64,000 nucleotides of DNA from Euglena gracilis (Eukaryota > Euglenida > Euglenophyceae > Euglenales): contig CP154955.1 of the NCBI GenBank assembly GCA_039621445.1, positions 33,525,417-33,589,416 of the forward strand, in the 5' to 3' direction. Below the pieces are notes generated by a model. That model was given only the letters and a program-made list of their open reading frames with translations. It was not told where the DNA came from and made no database searches. The translations under genes and the position numbers were made by a program. Below are positions 23,595 through 36,200 of this stretch, piece after piece. Position 1 is the stretch's first letter. The number at the start of each line of letters is the position of its first letter.

Positions 23595-23852
23595 CAGGGT
23601 TCGATATGGGGAGGGTGTGCGGGGGGGGTCCCCAAATCAAGGAGGGTCCAGACCAACCCTGGAACTCCCAAAAGGTCAAAACTTTCCTTCCGGTGCTTTT
23701 TGCCCATTTTTTTTGATTTTTTTTTGGAATTTTTTTTGTGGAAAAGTTTTTCTTCCTGGGGCTTTTCGCCGGACCAAAAATCGGTCACCCAGACCATGCC
23801 ACTGTACAGGAGGGGGTGTCCCACCCCCTCCTGGACTGGATATCGAACCCTG
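23595..23852. mobile_element. hAT-like MITE, 258 bp
   Basis: Perfect 13-bp inverted ends, CAGGGTTCGATAT (23595-23607) and ATATCGAACCCTG (23840-23852). The flanks read AGGGGTCC (23588-23595) and TGGGGTCC (23853-23860), which is a 7/8 match for an 8-bp target duplication if the left C is shared. Internal sequence (GCGCCACTGT-like, GTGTCCCACCC) is shared with the nested element at 41042-41458. Non-coding. Confidence 0.65.
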
Positions 23853-24128
23853 TGGGGTCCCCTCTTTCGAATCCGGAATCATTCATTCCATCGAAATCAG
23901 TCAATCAGTCATTCCAGGAGTCTCTGCTCCTCCAACCATTTAGACCGGGACGGGGACCTAAGACATATTTGAGAAGGCTCAACCTCGAAACGCAATCCCC
24001 TTTCTGCGATTCCTCTCCTCCACAGTCTGACATGGATGGAACACTCCCGAGGATGCCTGGGACCTCCCCATGGACACCCATGCAGCCACAAGGCAGCGCA
24101 CGGCGCGCACACGGTGAGGGGAAGGCAG

Positions 24129-24216
24129 CCCGGGGCCGGCGGACCTGCCCACACGGTTCCCGGAGGCCATCGACATGGACGACCTGTTCGACTACACCGT
24201 GCGGCGGTGCGGCGCG
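24129..24216 (+). CDS. Exon, unrecognised
   Basis: The acceptor is GGCAG and the donor GTCAGA. It encodes DLPTRFPEAIDMDDLFDYTV and a short Arg/Cys tail, an acidic helix that looks genuinely coding. Confidence 0.55.
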
Positions 24217-27200
24217 GTCAGAGATTTTCATTAAGGTTAGTGCCCGGGGGGGGGGGGAGGGTCCCACCCCACCTCCATACACACAGACAAAAAAGACCAG
24301 AGACGGAAAACAGCGCCTGGCCAGAAGACGGGATAAAAGGCACCAAACAAACAACAACAGTGCATACAGGGGGGTTTGCCCCCTCACTTTCAGTGCGAGT
24401 GCCAATTTTTTGGGACCCCACATGACCCCAAAAGTGAGTGCCTGCCGCCCCCCCCCCCCCCCCTGAGAGACCCCCTGCCTCCGGGGAAGGGGGCTGACCC
24501 CCCTTCACGGGGCCTAAACTGAGCCTCTGGGTGTGATGCTGCCGGGCTTCGCGGTGTACGTCGGCGAGCATGACCGGGCCACCGGCCACCTCCGCTTCCA
24601 CCCAGAGCCGTGAGGGCCGGACTGCCGCGGCACCGGCTGCCGGAATTCATTTGAGCTTTGAATGCTTGCGGCATCGGTGGGGAAGGCATGCGATTTGCTT
24701 AGCCTTCCTGACTATTGTTTTGATATCCGGGCCATCGTGAAGCTTCTGACTCTATTCTCTGAACTTCCACTTCACCCCCCCCCTCCCCCGTGTCGGGGGG
24801 GGGGCCGACCCAACCCACCCCCCCCTCAAGGCTTCCCATCCAACCCTGCCCCCCCCCCCCAGAGCTCCCCTCCCACCAGCTTCCAACGCTCTGCGGGCAG
24901 CACCTCTCCGACAGCTGCTCCGAGGAGATGCGCACCGGCGCCTGCACGCGGGACCTGCGGCAGCGCGGGGCCCTCTCCGTGTGCGTCGCCGCCCACCGCC
25001 GCGTCCACGTGGCCAACGTCCACGCTGCACCGGGCAGCGACGTGGTGACGTCCCTCACCGCCAGGGATGGTGATGGGGCGGTGTGACCCGGGGATCACAC
25101 TGGGCAGTCCCCCCGCTTTTGGGTGGCGATGGGAGGTCGATATTTGCCGATGGGTGGCAAAGGATCCTCCCCCCCCCCCACCCTTATCCCCAGTATTTAT
25201 GAGCCCCAAAGGATTTGCCAGTTTGTTTAAACCTCCCCTCCCATTTAAACCGACCCCCCCTTCCAAACGGACCCATTGCAGAATTTCAAACAAAAAATAA
25301 ATAAACTGACCCATGGCAAGTTCGATGAAAAACATGCACAACATAATGGAAGCCGCCAACAGAAAGAACGTCCAGGCTCATCGAATGGTTATTTTTGCAT
25401 GAAATATGAGTGGACAAAGGGTTTTGAACAAAGGAAGGCAAGGTGACAAGAAGACAGGACGGTAGAAAGTGCATCAGACGTTGGCTGTGACAGGACAAAC
25501 ATGAAGTCACCCTCTGAAACCGACCCCCCCATCCAAAGCGAACCCCTCCCGTATTTCCGCCAACCCAAAAGTCCTAACCCGACAGGTCGGTTTAAATGGG
25601 ACGGGGGTTTAATTGCCGATTTGTGAAATGCGCTGTCTCCTGCGCCTTTTTGTTGTGGTTAGGAGTTAGTTCAGTCAGACCAGTATCATATGTGACATGC
25701 CATTATCATCACCTGAATACGTCCCATTTTTAAGCATCAGGATTTTTTTTTTTAGCCCCTTCTCCCCCTGATTCCCCTTTTTCACTCTCCCGGCATCGGA
25801 TGGGGCATCACTGGATCAGTGCTTACGCAATGGTCCACCCAGTCCAGCCTCAGCCCGGCCCCCGGCATCCCTGCCCCCAGCGCGCCGGTCACCCCCGGGG
25901 ACTTCTACGCCCAGCCCCTCGTCCTGCCGGACGGGGAGGTCCCGGCAGGGCGGCACGCGACTGTGATGGCGGCTCCTTTCCTAACAACACCATTTAGTCC
26001 GCCAGAGGGTGGGGGGGGGAGGGGACAGCCCCAGTGCGGCGGGCACGTGTAGCCCTTGCCGCGGCGGTGCTGTGCTGCGACACGTGCCGGGGGAACCGGG
26101 TGACGGTGCAGCCGGAGAACGTGCCGCGGGACGGGGTGGACGCGGGCCAGGGGGCTGCCCTGGGGGGTATGGCGCTGCTGGAGGTCGAGGGGTGGGATGT
26201 CACGGGAGGTTGGCTCGTGGGAGGTAGGCTGCCAACCAATCAAAATAGGATTTTGGTCGGGCCGCATCTGCCCGCGCCCAACCACGGCAAAATCCGGCTG
26301 TCAAAATTTTAATTTGGTCGGGGCCGCGGCCCCAACCAAACTGCAAAAGGTGATTGCAAAAAAAGAGTTTATGACGTTATTTGAAGGAGCAGGGATAGGG
26401 TTAAGATTCTCATGAATTCTCAAGAATCTCATTAAGATTCTCATACAAACGGTTGAACCCTTCCCGCTCAACGTTGTTATATTGGCCTCTACAGGGTGCT
26501 CAGCGAACCCAAAAAGCCGCCCAACAAGGGTTAAAAACACGGGGGACCCGAGCGAGGCACCAAAGGCGCTGAGCGAGGGTCCCTCCATGTGTATTAACCC
26601 CAGTTGGGCGGCTCTTTGGGGTAGCTGGCACCCTGTAGGGGCCAATTTATCCCGCTGTTGTGCGATGCAGTTCTGCTTCGGTCCTGGATCTGTTGTAGTT
26701 GGGTGGCCGCGGTCGGCCGTGGCCCGACCAACACACGATTTTGGTTGGGTCGTGGTCGGTCGCGGCCCGCCGCGACCCAACCAACGGCCACCCAACCTCC
26801 CGTGAACGACCACCCAGAGGTCGAGGAACGGAGGAGAGAACTGTCTGGGCACAGTTCTCGACCTTATGAGGAGGTTCCGTGCTAGGAGGTCAACAGCAAT
26901 TTCGGCCAAACATGACACCTATCTTGGCACACGTTGATCGCCATTTCGGCCATTGCAATAAAGCGAGAACCATAATTTCAACCGGGTTTCCAGCTGCAAA
27001 TTGCGGATGACCTGTCAGTTGTGAAAATATTCCCCCATCATTCTTGGCTCCATGGTGAACCATGCCCCCCCCCCCCCCCAGAAGCCTCCTGCGGGGGATG
27101 GGGTGCGGCACATGACAGACTACCAGCTGGATTTCTTCGCCCAGCTGTGTGATATCCTCGCAAAGCGTGCCTTTGAGATCGACTTTGCAGAGCTGGCCGA

Positions 27201-30200
27201 CCTCCGCCGCATCGGGCGGGATCCGTTCTCATTCACGCCGCTGGGCCAGGGGTTGGGACTCCCGGGGGGGGGGGTCCTTGGCGCCAGCATGGGGAACGGC
27301 ACCTTTGTCCCCCCCCAAGGTGACGAACCCCCCCGGGAAACTGTCGTACCAGAGACCTGTCAGGGTCAGAAACTAACAGGTTCACAGGGGGGGGGGGTAG
27401 GAAATGGCACCTTTGCCCCCCCCCCCCTGAGGGTTACCCTTGCAGGATGCTCGAGCTTGGACGTACAAGCTCGAGTGTCCTCCAACATTTTTTATGCCCG
27501 AGGGGGCATCCTCGCCTTTGTGCTCGAAGCCTCCCCGAGGGGGGCATTTGAGACGCTCACGAGCATCTTGCTGCCTTCCAATATTCCTTGAACCAAGGGC
27601 ACACGTTACACAGGTATTTCGTTATTTTGGGGCTTGGAAAACAGTTGTGTACAAAATAACTTGCACAAAAAAAGGAACAGAGGGAGTTGCACACACACAC
27701 ACACACACACACACAAGGAATTCTATGATTTCCCCAAAGCCCATAAAGGATGTTCCTTGCGAGCCTCCTCCAACGACCTGGCAAACACCTTCCTGCGGAG
27801 CATCCTCCCACAGTCCCCCCCCCCCACCGGCCACGTACCAAACCCTGCTGGGGACCTGTACCGGGAGGCCGCCCGCGTTATCTTTGAGCGGGTGGGGCCC
27901 GACAGCAACGTGTATGTGTCCGTGCTGGACAGCTTCCAGCGGCACGCCACGGTGGTGGCCCAGTGCTGCAAGGAGCTCAGGCGGGGGAAAGCCACGCTGG
28001 GGCAGACCTGCTTGGTCAGCAAACAGCACACACCAGGTTCCACATGTGTCGCACAGCATGCCATACACTATATGGACCCCAGTCTCTGAGCCCCCAAATT
28101 CACCCCCCCCCCAAATACAAACCACTCTCAATTTCAACCCCCCCCCCGGGGCTTTGATTTGACAACCAAATATAACCCCTCCCCCTCTGGCTAACATGCG
28201 CCAGGCCAGCGGTTTGAGACAGGAAAATTTCCGAAATTTAGGGTTTTGTGGCAGTTTTAGGACATCAATTTGACAGTTTTGGTCCAGAAATGGCCGCCAG
28301 CTGGAATTTTGCTTGGAATGGTGAACTTTGGACAAAGCGAGATGCATACAGGCATGCTGACACCCCGCTCTGAGTGGCCACACTTTCCACCAATCCGTGC
28401 GCCCCTCGGCCTGCCCCCCCAGGCTCCCGGCACACCGCCATGCTGGGCAAGTACCTCACCCGCACCCGCAGCCCTCCGGGCGTGACGTTCGACTTCTGCG
28501 AGCGACGCCACAAGACGGACCGCGTCCACGACAACCACTTCCTCTTCCCCAACGAGGCGGCGGACGACCGCATCGTCCCCTACGCCCGGCGCTGCCCGGG
28601 ACTGTCAGAAGCCTGTGGGTGGTTTGTCGGGTCGACCTCTCCCCCCTCCCATCCCTCCTTGGGGGTGTTCCCTTGGGGGGGGAGCTCCTATCTAATCAGG
28701 CCTGCAAGGGGGGGGTATGTTGGGGGTAAGAAAGCCCCCCTTCGACGTGGTGCGCTGTGTCACAGGTGGGGTCCCCCCCATGGGTGTGTCCCGCGCTGCG
28801 CTGCCGCCGCCCAGCGCTGGGGGGACCCGCCAGGGGCGGAGGCACCCCGCAAGGTGCACAGCGACTGCCTGCTGCTGCTGGGCCTGCGCAGTGGGTCTGG
28901 CCAGGGCCAGGCTGGGGGTCTTGGTTGGCGTGCATCCATTGGGATGGGGGGCGACAGGCCATTTTTTTTCGGAGAGGGGGGGCACCAGCCCCATGTTGAC
29001 AGGACTGCGCCTGAGGTTTGGCCAAAAAGCTGGGTAGCAGACACTCCGGGTGTCATAGGCTCTGGAAGCCGAGAAAGCCATATTGTCATTGTTGGCCCAC
29101 GCTGCAGAACCCCCCCCACCGTGCCTTCCACAGTCCTGCCTCCCCCTCCCACCAACCCGCGTGTTGTTTTGGAGTGGGAGCGGCCTCGACCTTTCTCCTG
29201 CGAGCCGCCCCGGCCCGCCCTGGGCCCAACATGGTGATGGGGGTGGTCGGGGTGGAGGCCGCCATGCTCACCAAGGTGCAGATCCAAGCCATCCACCCGG
29301 GCTTCTCTCTCGTCCTGGGGATATGCCAGATACCCAGCGCCGCCGGGGTGCTGTCCCCTCCTCAACTGTGTGCCCCACAGTTGACAACTTGCTTTCGACC
29401 TCTTTCAGCAACCGTGGCCGTCGACAGCCGCCGACCTCTCCAAGCAACGGCCCAGTGTCGCAAACCGAATCCAAAACGCCTTGCAGACCACACGCGGCGA
29501 GGTAAGCGCCCATTGACGATTGAAACATGCACCTCCCACCTCCTGCTGCCCGGTTCAGAGGACGCGTGCCCATGTTCATGCTGACTTAGAACTGTGGCTG
29601 CATTTTGTTCACATGGTGACCCCCTCTGCCATCATCTGTGGCGTTCTGGTCTGGCTTCCAGCCCCTGGGGGACTTCGGGCAATGGTGCTCGAGCTCGAAT
29701 GTTCGAGCTGGAGCATCCTATTAAGCCCCCCCTTCAGGGGACTTAAATAGCATCTTCAAACCACCTCAAATGACATTTGAGGATGCTTCCAAGCATCCTC
29801 AAACCAGCATTCCAGGATGCTCGTGAGCGTCCTCCTGTGGACTGTTTCCAAGTTCGAAATTCATGTTGCAGAAAAAAGGATTTGCACGTCAAAAGGGTGT
29901 TGCGCACACAGGGCATATGTTACACCAGAGATTTTGTTACTTTTGGGCCCTCTGAACAGTTGCGTACAACAGGACCTGCACTCCAGGATGCTCGCAGCAT
30001 CCTCGAGCATCGTTCGAGAATGCTCGCGAACATCCTCCAACAGAACATCCTCCTACAGTAACCCTACCCCAGCCACCGCTGCAGGGGAGGGGGAAGGGGG
30101 AGGAGCAGACATTCAGTTTGTGTGTTCACCAATTTTTTTTCTATGTATCAAGTGTTCATCTGTGTTCACCAATTTTTTTTGTGTTCATCTGCATTTACCA

Positions 30201-33200
30201 GAACACAGATGAGCACAAGTTTTTTTTGTGATCGTCTGTGGTCACAAAATTTTTTGTGTTCACCTGTTTTCACTGAAGTTTCTTTCTCTCCAAAAATGAA
30301 GGGTTGAAACACCCATGAAACATTCGCTTACGTGAGTGTTGAGGACATGTCTTTTGATGCCTCTCGATCTTTAGGAGGATGCTAAAAAAATTCTCATCCA
30401 ACTAAATTTGAGTTTGCCTTATTTTGCAAATCCGCACTGATTAGCCTGACCAATTGATTGACCTTATGGGCCAGGGCGCATTTTTCAGCCAGCAGCCTTT
30501 TCCAGCCTCGGACCCCCATTGATGAGTTTGGTTTATTATTTTGCAGCCGCCCGAAGGCTGCGGGAGAAGAAAGGGTGAGGCTGGATGGTAACACCGAGGA
30601 TGCTTTCCAGCGTCCTCAAACATCCTCGAACCACATTCGAGGATGCTCTAGAGCATCCTCCTGCATCCTTGAAAGCGTGTTCCAGAGGATATTTTGGAAC
30701 CCTACAAACAGTTGTGGAAGAAAGAGCATCGATAGCAAAGGGAGTTGCGCACACAGGGCATCTGCAACGTACGGGATTTTGTTACTGGTTCCCTCTGAAC
30801 TGTTGCATGCAGAGGTCGGTAACAAAATGGAGTTGCACACACAGGGCATAGGCAGCACAAGGGACTTTTTTTATCTTGGGGGCCCTCCGAACAGTTGTGT
30901 GCAAAAGGGCATCGGTAACAAAAGGGTGTGCACACGCAGGGCATATGCAACACAAGGGATTTTGTTATTTTAGGGCCATCTGAACGGCTCTGTTCAATCG
31001 AACGACATTCGAGGATGCTTTCGAGCATCCTCAAACGACCTCAAACGACATTCGAGGATGCAGAGCATCACCGACCTCGAACGACCTCGACCTCGATGAA
31101 GGTGCTCGACATTCTTAAAATGTTGTTCGAGGTCCTTTGAGATGCTATAGAGCATCCCCCTATGGTGCATTCCCCCATGGCAACCCTGCCCCCAAAATGG
31201 GTTGGAAAAGGGCTGGCCAGCTCAATTTTAGGTCGAAATTCGATTTTTTGTGTTCTTTTTTGTGTTCACCCGTGTTCACCAACGTGCACCAGTGTTTTTG
31301 CAAACATATGAACTAAGTGTGTGTCTGAGCTGGAGAGGGGCCCGGGGTGGACGGGTGGTGGACGTGCTGAACGGGTACGGCCCCAGCCTGGTGCGCCACT
31401 ACATGATGGCCCAGATGGGCCGGCAGTGCCTGCAGTGGATCCGCTTCAACACCAAGCTCGACTATGCTCAAGTCCCCCCCCCCCACAGTGATTCAGTTCT
31501 GTTCCTCGTGAAACGGGCTCTGATCTGTGGACGGTATGCCCCCCCATTGCCAAGCGTCCCAGATGTCATGTATGGGGTGGTGAAGCGTGCCGGGTTTGAT
31601 ATCGTTGACCCCCATCGTTCAGTTTGGATTTTAGATTGAAGGTTCCACCTCCCCCCCCCCAACGGCCATGTCTAATCCCCCCAGGGTTTTTTTTTTAGCC
31701 TTGGACCCCCTCCCCCAGAAGGGGGGGAGAGTGGGTGGGTCCCTTGGACCCCCTCCTCCCCCCCGGGGGGGGGTAGGGGTAGGGGCTGGTGGGTATACCT
31801 TTTTCAGCACCGAAGGCGCGGAAAATTTTGAAAAAGGTGCTATTTTTAGCATTTTCGGGCAAAAGTGGGTGGGTCCCCTGGGACCCCCCCCTGGGGGGGT
31901 TACGGTAGGAGGATGCTCAAGCTCGAGCGCTCAAGCTTGAGCATCCTTGAGCGTTTTTAAGCCCCCCCTCGAGAGAGGGGGGGCTTAGCGAGCATCCTCG
32001 AGCGTCACTCGAGGATGCTCATGAGCATCCTTGAGCGACCTCGAACGACCTCCGACAACACTCGAGGATGCTCATGAGCATCCTCGAGCGGCACTCGAGG
32101 ATGCTCATGAGCATCCTTGAGCGACCTTGAGCGATATCTCGAGCATCCTCCTACTGTCATGCTTGCATGTATCACGGGACCACAAAAAGAAACACATGTC
32201 TTCCCAAGGGATTTTGGGGCCCTCGAACAGTTGAGCAACAGAAGGGATTTGCCCCCCAAAACGATTTGGAAACACAAGGGATTTGCCCCCCCAAAACGGC
32301 TTGGAAACAAAAGGGATTTGCCTCCCAAAACGACTTGGAAACACAAGGGGTTTTGTTATTTTGGGGCCCTCGAACAGTTGAGCAGCAGAAGGGATTTGCC
32401 CCTCAGAACGACTTGGAAACACAAGGAATTTGCCCCCAAAACGACTTGGAAACACAAGGGATTTTGTTATTTTGGGGCCCTCGAACAGTTGAGCAACAGA
32501 AGGGATTTGCCCTCAGAACGATTTGGAGACACAAGGGATTTGCCCCCCAAAACGACTTGGAAACACAAGGGATTTCCCCCCAAAACGACTTGGAAACACA
32601 AGGGATTTTGTTATTTTGGGGCCCTCGAACAGTTGAGCAACAGAAGGGATTTGCCCCCCAGAACGACTTGGAAACACAAGGGGTTTGCCCCCCAAAACGA
32701 CTTGGAAGCACAAAGGGATTTTGTTATTTTGGGGCCCTCGAACAGTTGAGCAACAGAAGGGATTTGCCCCCCAAAACGGTTTGGAAACACAAGGAATTTG
32801 CCCCCCAAAACGACTTGGAAGCACAAAGGGAGTTTGTTATTTTGGGGCCCTCGAACAGTTGAGCAACAGAAGGGATTTGCCCCCCCAAAACGACTTGGAA
32901 ACACAAGGAGGATGCTCGTGAGCATCCTCGAGCGTCGCTTGAGGATGCTCATGAGCATCCTCAAGCGACACTCGAGGATGCTCGTGAGCATCCTTCAGCG
33001 ACCTCGAACGACCTCCGAGGACACTCGAGGATGCTCATGAGCATCCTCGAGTGACGCTTGAGGATGCTCATGAGCATCCTCGAGCGACACTCAAGGATGC
33101 TCATGAGCATCCTCCTACGGAGCATCCTCCTAGCGTAACCCTCCCCCCCCCCCCCCCCCCCCCAGGGGCCCCCCCCCCGGGGGGGGGGGGCTGGGGGGCC

Positions 33201-36200
33201 GACCCCCCCCCCCCTCCCCCCCTGGTCTGAAAAAAACCCCCTGAATCCCCCCCCCCCCGTTGGGGGGCCGAGTTCGGTCGTTGGGCACGGGGTGGGGCGC
33301 GAGGGGTGCCGTGCCGCGTGACGCAGGGGGGGGCCACGGTAGCCCCCAGGGGCGGGGCTTGCGGCCGGGTACCTCTCCCTGACAGACCACTTCGGCAACT
33401 TCCGCGTGCTGGTCACCACGAAGCCCGCGGCGCACCTGCGGGGGCCAGGCCGGGTCCGACGGCGTGGCCCTGAGGCCCCCCCTGGGCCTGGGCCGGCCCC
33501 ACGGGGTCCCGCAAGTCTACCCTGGGGGTTTGGGCTTCGAATCCGGCCTGGCGGGGGCAGCAGCTGGCGTGGGGCGAGGGGGTGAGCGCCGGGTGCCTGC
33601 AGGGCGGCCAGCCGCTCTACTTCCCCAGCGTCCAGGAGGCGGTGCACGAGGGCCCGCGGGGGGCGGGCCCGCCCTCCTCCGGGCCAGGCAGGTGTGGGGT
33701 ACCCCCCTCCTCGGATCCATCCCCTGGGGTGAGGAGGTCCGACAGCGGTGGTTGAAAAAACACCGCTGGAGTGGTCTGGGCCAAAACCCACGGGGGGTTT
33801 GATAAGGGGCTGCCTTGTGCCCGGCAGTGACCTTTTTTTGGAAGCTGAATGCCGACCATTTCTGCTGAAGTCTACTCCTCACCTGTTTCCTTTCCAAAAC
33901 CTTCTTTCAAGAACCTCTTTCAACCCAAAACAAAAGCTTTTCCTGGTCCTTTTTGCGAACCCCACTAAAGGCTCGAAGGTTGAGGCTGGTTGGAAAAGGA
34001 AGCCGTGTTGCCTGACCTCCATCGAGTTGGACACCAAACCCTCGGAGGCAGCCACGAAGATCCCGTCGCAGAGGCATCTGTGAGTGCTTTGCTGGCGACG
34101 GATGCCCCGGGGCGGATTCCCGTTTCTCTTGGAGGGTGGGGGGGCACACCAGGCTTGCGCAGAGGGTTCACGCGCGGCAATGGGCTCGGGAGGCCTCCGG
34201 GGGCTCTGCGGGGCCGCCCCCGCCCCGCGGCGGCCGCAGTTCTTCCGGAAGGCGATGGAGTTCAGCGACGGGCAGCTGCTGCTGTGCCCCGCCCTGCTGG
34301 GCCGCGGCGAGGAGGGGGGCCTCGGGGGCCGGCCCGCCAGCGGCGCCATCGCTCAGGGCAGCCCGGGCCTCCCGGAAAGCCGTCGGCCATGGCGGTGGTG
34401 GGAAAGGGTCCCCCGCCCTCCCCCCCCCCACCGGACTGTCCCGGCCAGCCCTGGCATCGTGGTGTTCGACACGGTGGGGGTGCGGCCCGGGCAGAAGGCA
34501 GAGATCGACCCGAAGGACCAGGCCGTGGGCCGGGTGCTGCCTCAAATGTTCAAAATCAAATGGAAAAAATGTTCATTCAGAACCTTCTGGAACGTGTTTA
34601 GGTGGGGTGAAGCACGCTCCAGCCGACCTGACTCCTGCTCGTGACGCTTTCATTTGTTGGAAGGCCCACAACCTCCCACAGGGAGAGGCTTTGGAGCTCC
34701 TCCCTCACACATGCCAGTGGAGCACAGCTCCTCTGTTCTGTTTCATGTTCTCCATTTTTTTTCCCGAGCACAAAAGCCCTTTTCTGGTCATGCATTCAGT
34801 CCACAATGTGAGTTTTCAGCAACAAGTTTTTTTGGGGGGGTGCCGCCGGAGGTTGATTCGTTTTCGTTGGCTGTGGCCGGCCGTTGCCAAATCCTACCGA
34901 TGCAGCTGCACCCACGGCAACCCCCCTCCAATCTCCCAACCCAGGCAGGGACCCGGCAAGGGATCGTGCAGGCGACGCAGATCCTGGAGGAGCTCTTCCT
35001 GGAGGTGGTGGAGGACGAAACGTTCCCTGGGCCACCCCGTTGCTTGCGGTCCACCCCAACCCCCCCCCCCTCCACCACGGGCCAAATGTCACGAACAGTT
35101 GAGGAAAACGTAAAGCATGGTTGGATAGGGCATTTCAAGGGCTTCATTTTTGGTCTCGTACTTTTTTTTTTGCTCTTTTTTCATAGTCGAGATATTTTGA
35201 AAAAGTCGGTGTTTTGACCCCGGGGCAAGCGACGGGGTGCCCGGGGCCGGGGGAGACGCCCCTGAAGCTGGAGGAGTTGGTCGGCTCCACCCACGTCCGC
35301 TTCCTGAAGCGGGTGTTCATGCACGCCAACCGGGAGGTGCTGATGCTGAATGCCCAGACCACGTCCGCCAAGAGAAGGGGGAAGGCATTGGAGTTTGGTG
35401 TATTTTGCCTTCTGATGACTTCACAATTATCAAAATTGTGTCCAAGGTTCAAAAAATTCAAAATTTCAAAAAAAATTCAAATTTTTTTCCCTTTGCTGAA
35501 CCTTCTTGTTGAAAGGGCTTCAATTCAGGGGTTTTTTTTTTAAGTCGTGGACCCCCCGGGGGGGGGAGGGGGAGGGGGGTCTGATTTCCCCCCCCCCCCG
35601 GGGTCCCGCCGGAGGGGGGGTGGGGTATACTTTTCTGTGCCAAAGGAGCCGATTTTTTTGAAAAGTGCTATTTTTAGCACTTTTCGCGATTTTCGGCCAT
35701 TTTTTTGTCGGTCCCCCGGGACCCCCCCCCCCCCGGGGCCCAGGGGGTGGCCCCCCGGTCTTAAAAAAAGCCCCTGGTCCAATTTGCGGAACGCAAACAG
35801 GCAACGTTTGCATTCCCAGTGGACGTCAAAAGGTGGTATTTTATTATGTTACGGCACCATTCTCCTCCAGCAAACGTACTGAAACAGGGGTCAATGCATC
35901 TTGAGACCCCAAAACGGGGTGCCACTGGCCAGCTGGAGCCCACTGTGGACCTTGAAGACGTGGGAAGACACCCCTGGACATTGTTGGGCTTCGGGGGTGC
36001 CAGCGGGGCCCCGGGGGCCGCGGCCTGCCACCCAACGAGAGCGTGATGGAGATCGCGCGGTACAACGTGCCGCCCGCGGCGGTGGGGCGGGTGATGTACG
36101 CGCTGCTGCACCTGCTGGGCAAGGTGGACGCCCGCCAGCCCGCCTGGAAGGAGCTGCGGAACTTCGTTAAGGTGGACGCCCGGCCCCGGCCTGGGTCCCT

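Noticed and set aside
26301-26918. 205-codon minus-strand frame
   Set aside because: It covers an inverted-repeat intron segment with no coding composition, and all supported exons are on the + strand.
32200-32905. Regularly spaced repeats resembling a CRISPR array
   Set aside because: The spacers are themselves repeated, the setting is an intron of a eukaryotic genome, and the array sits inside a foldback element.
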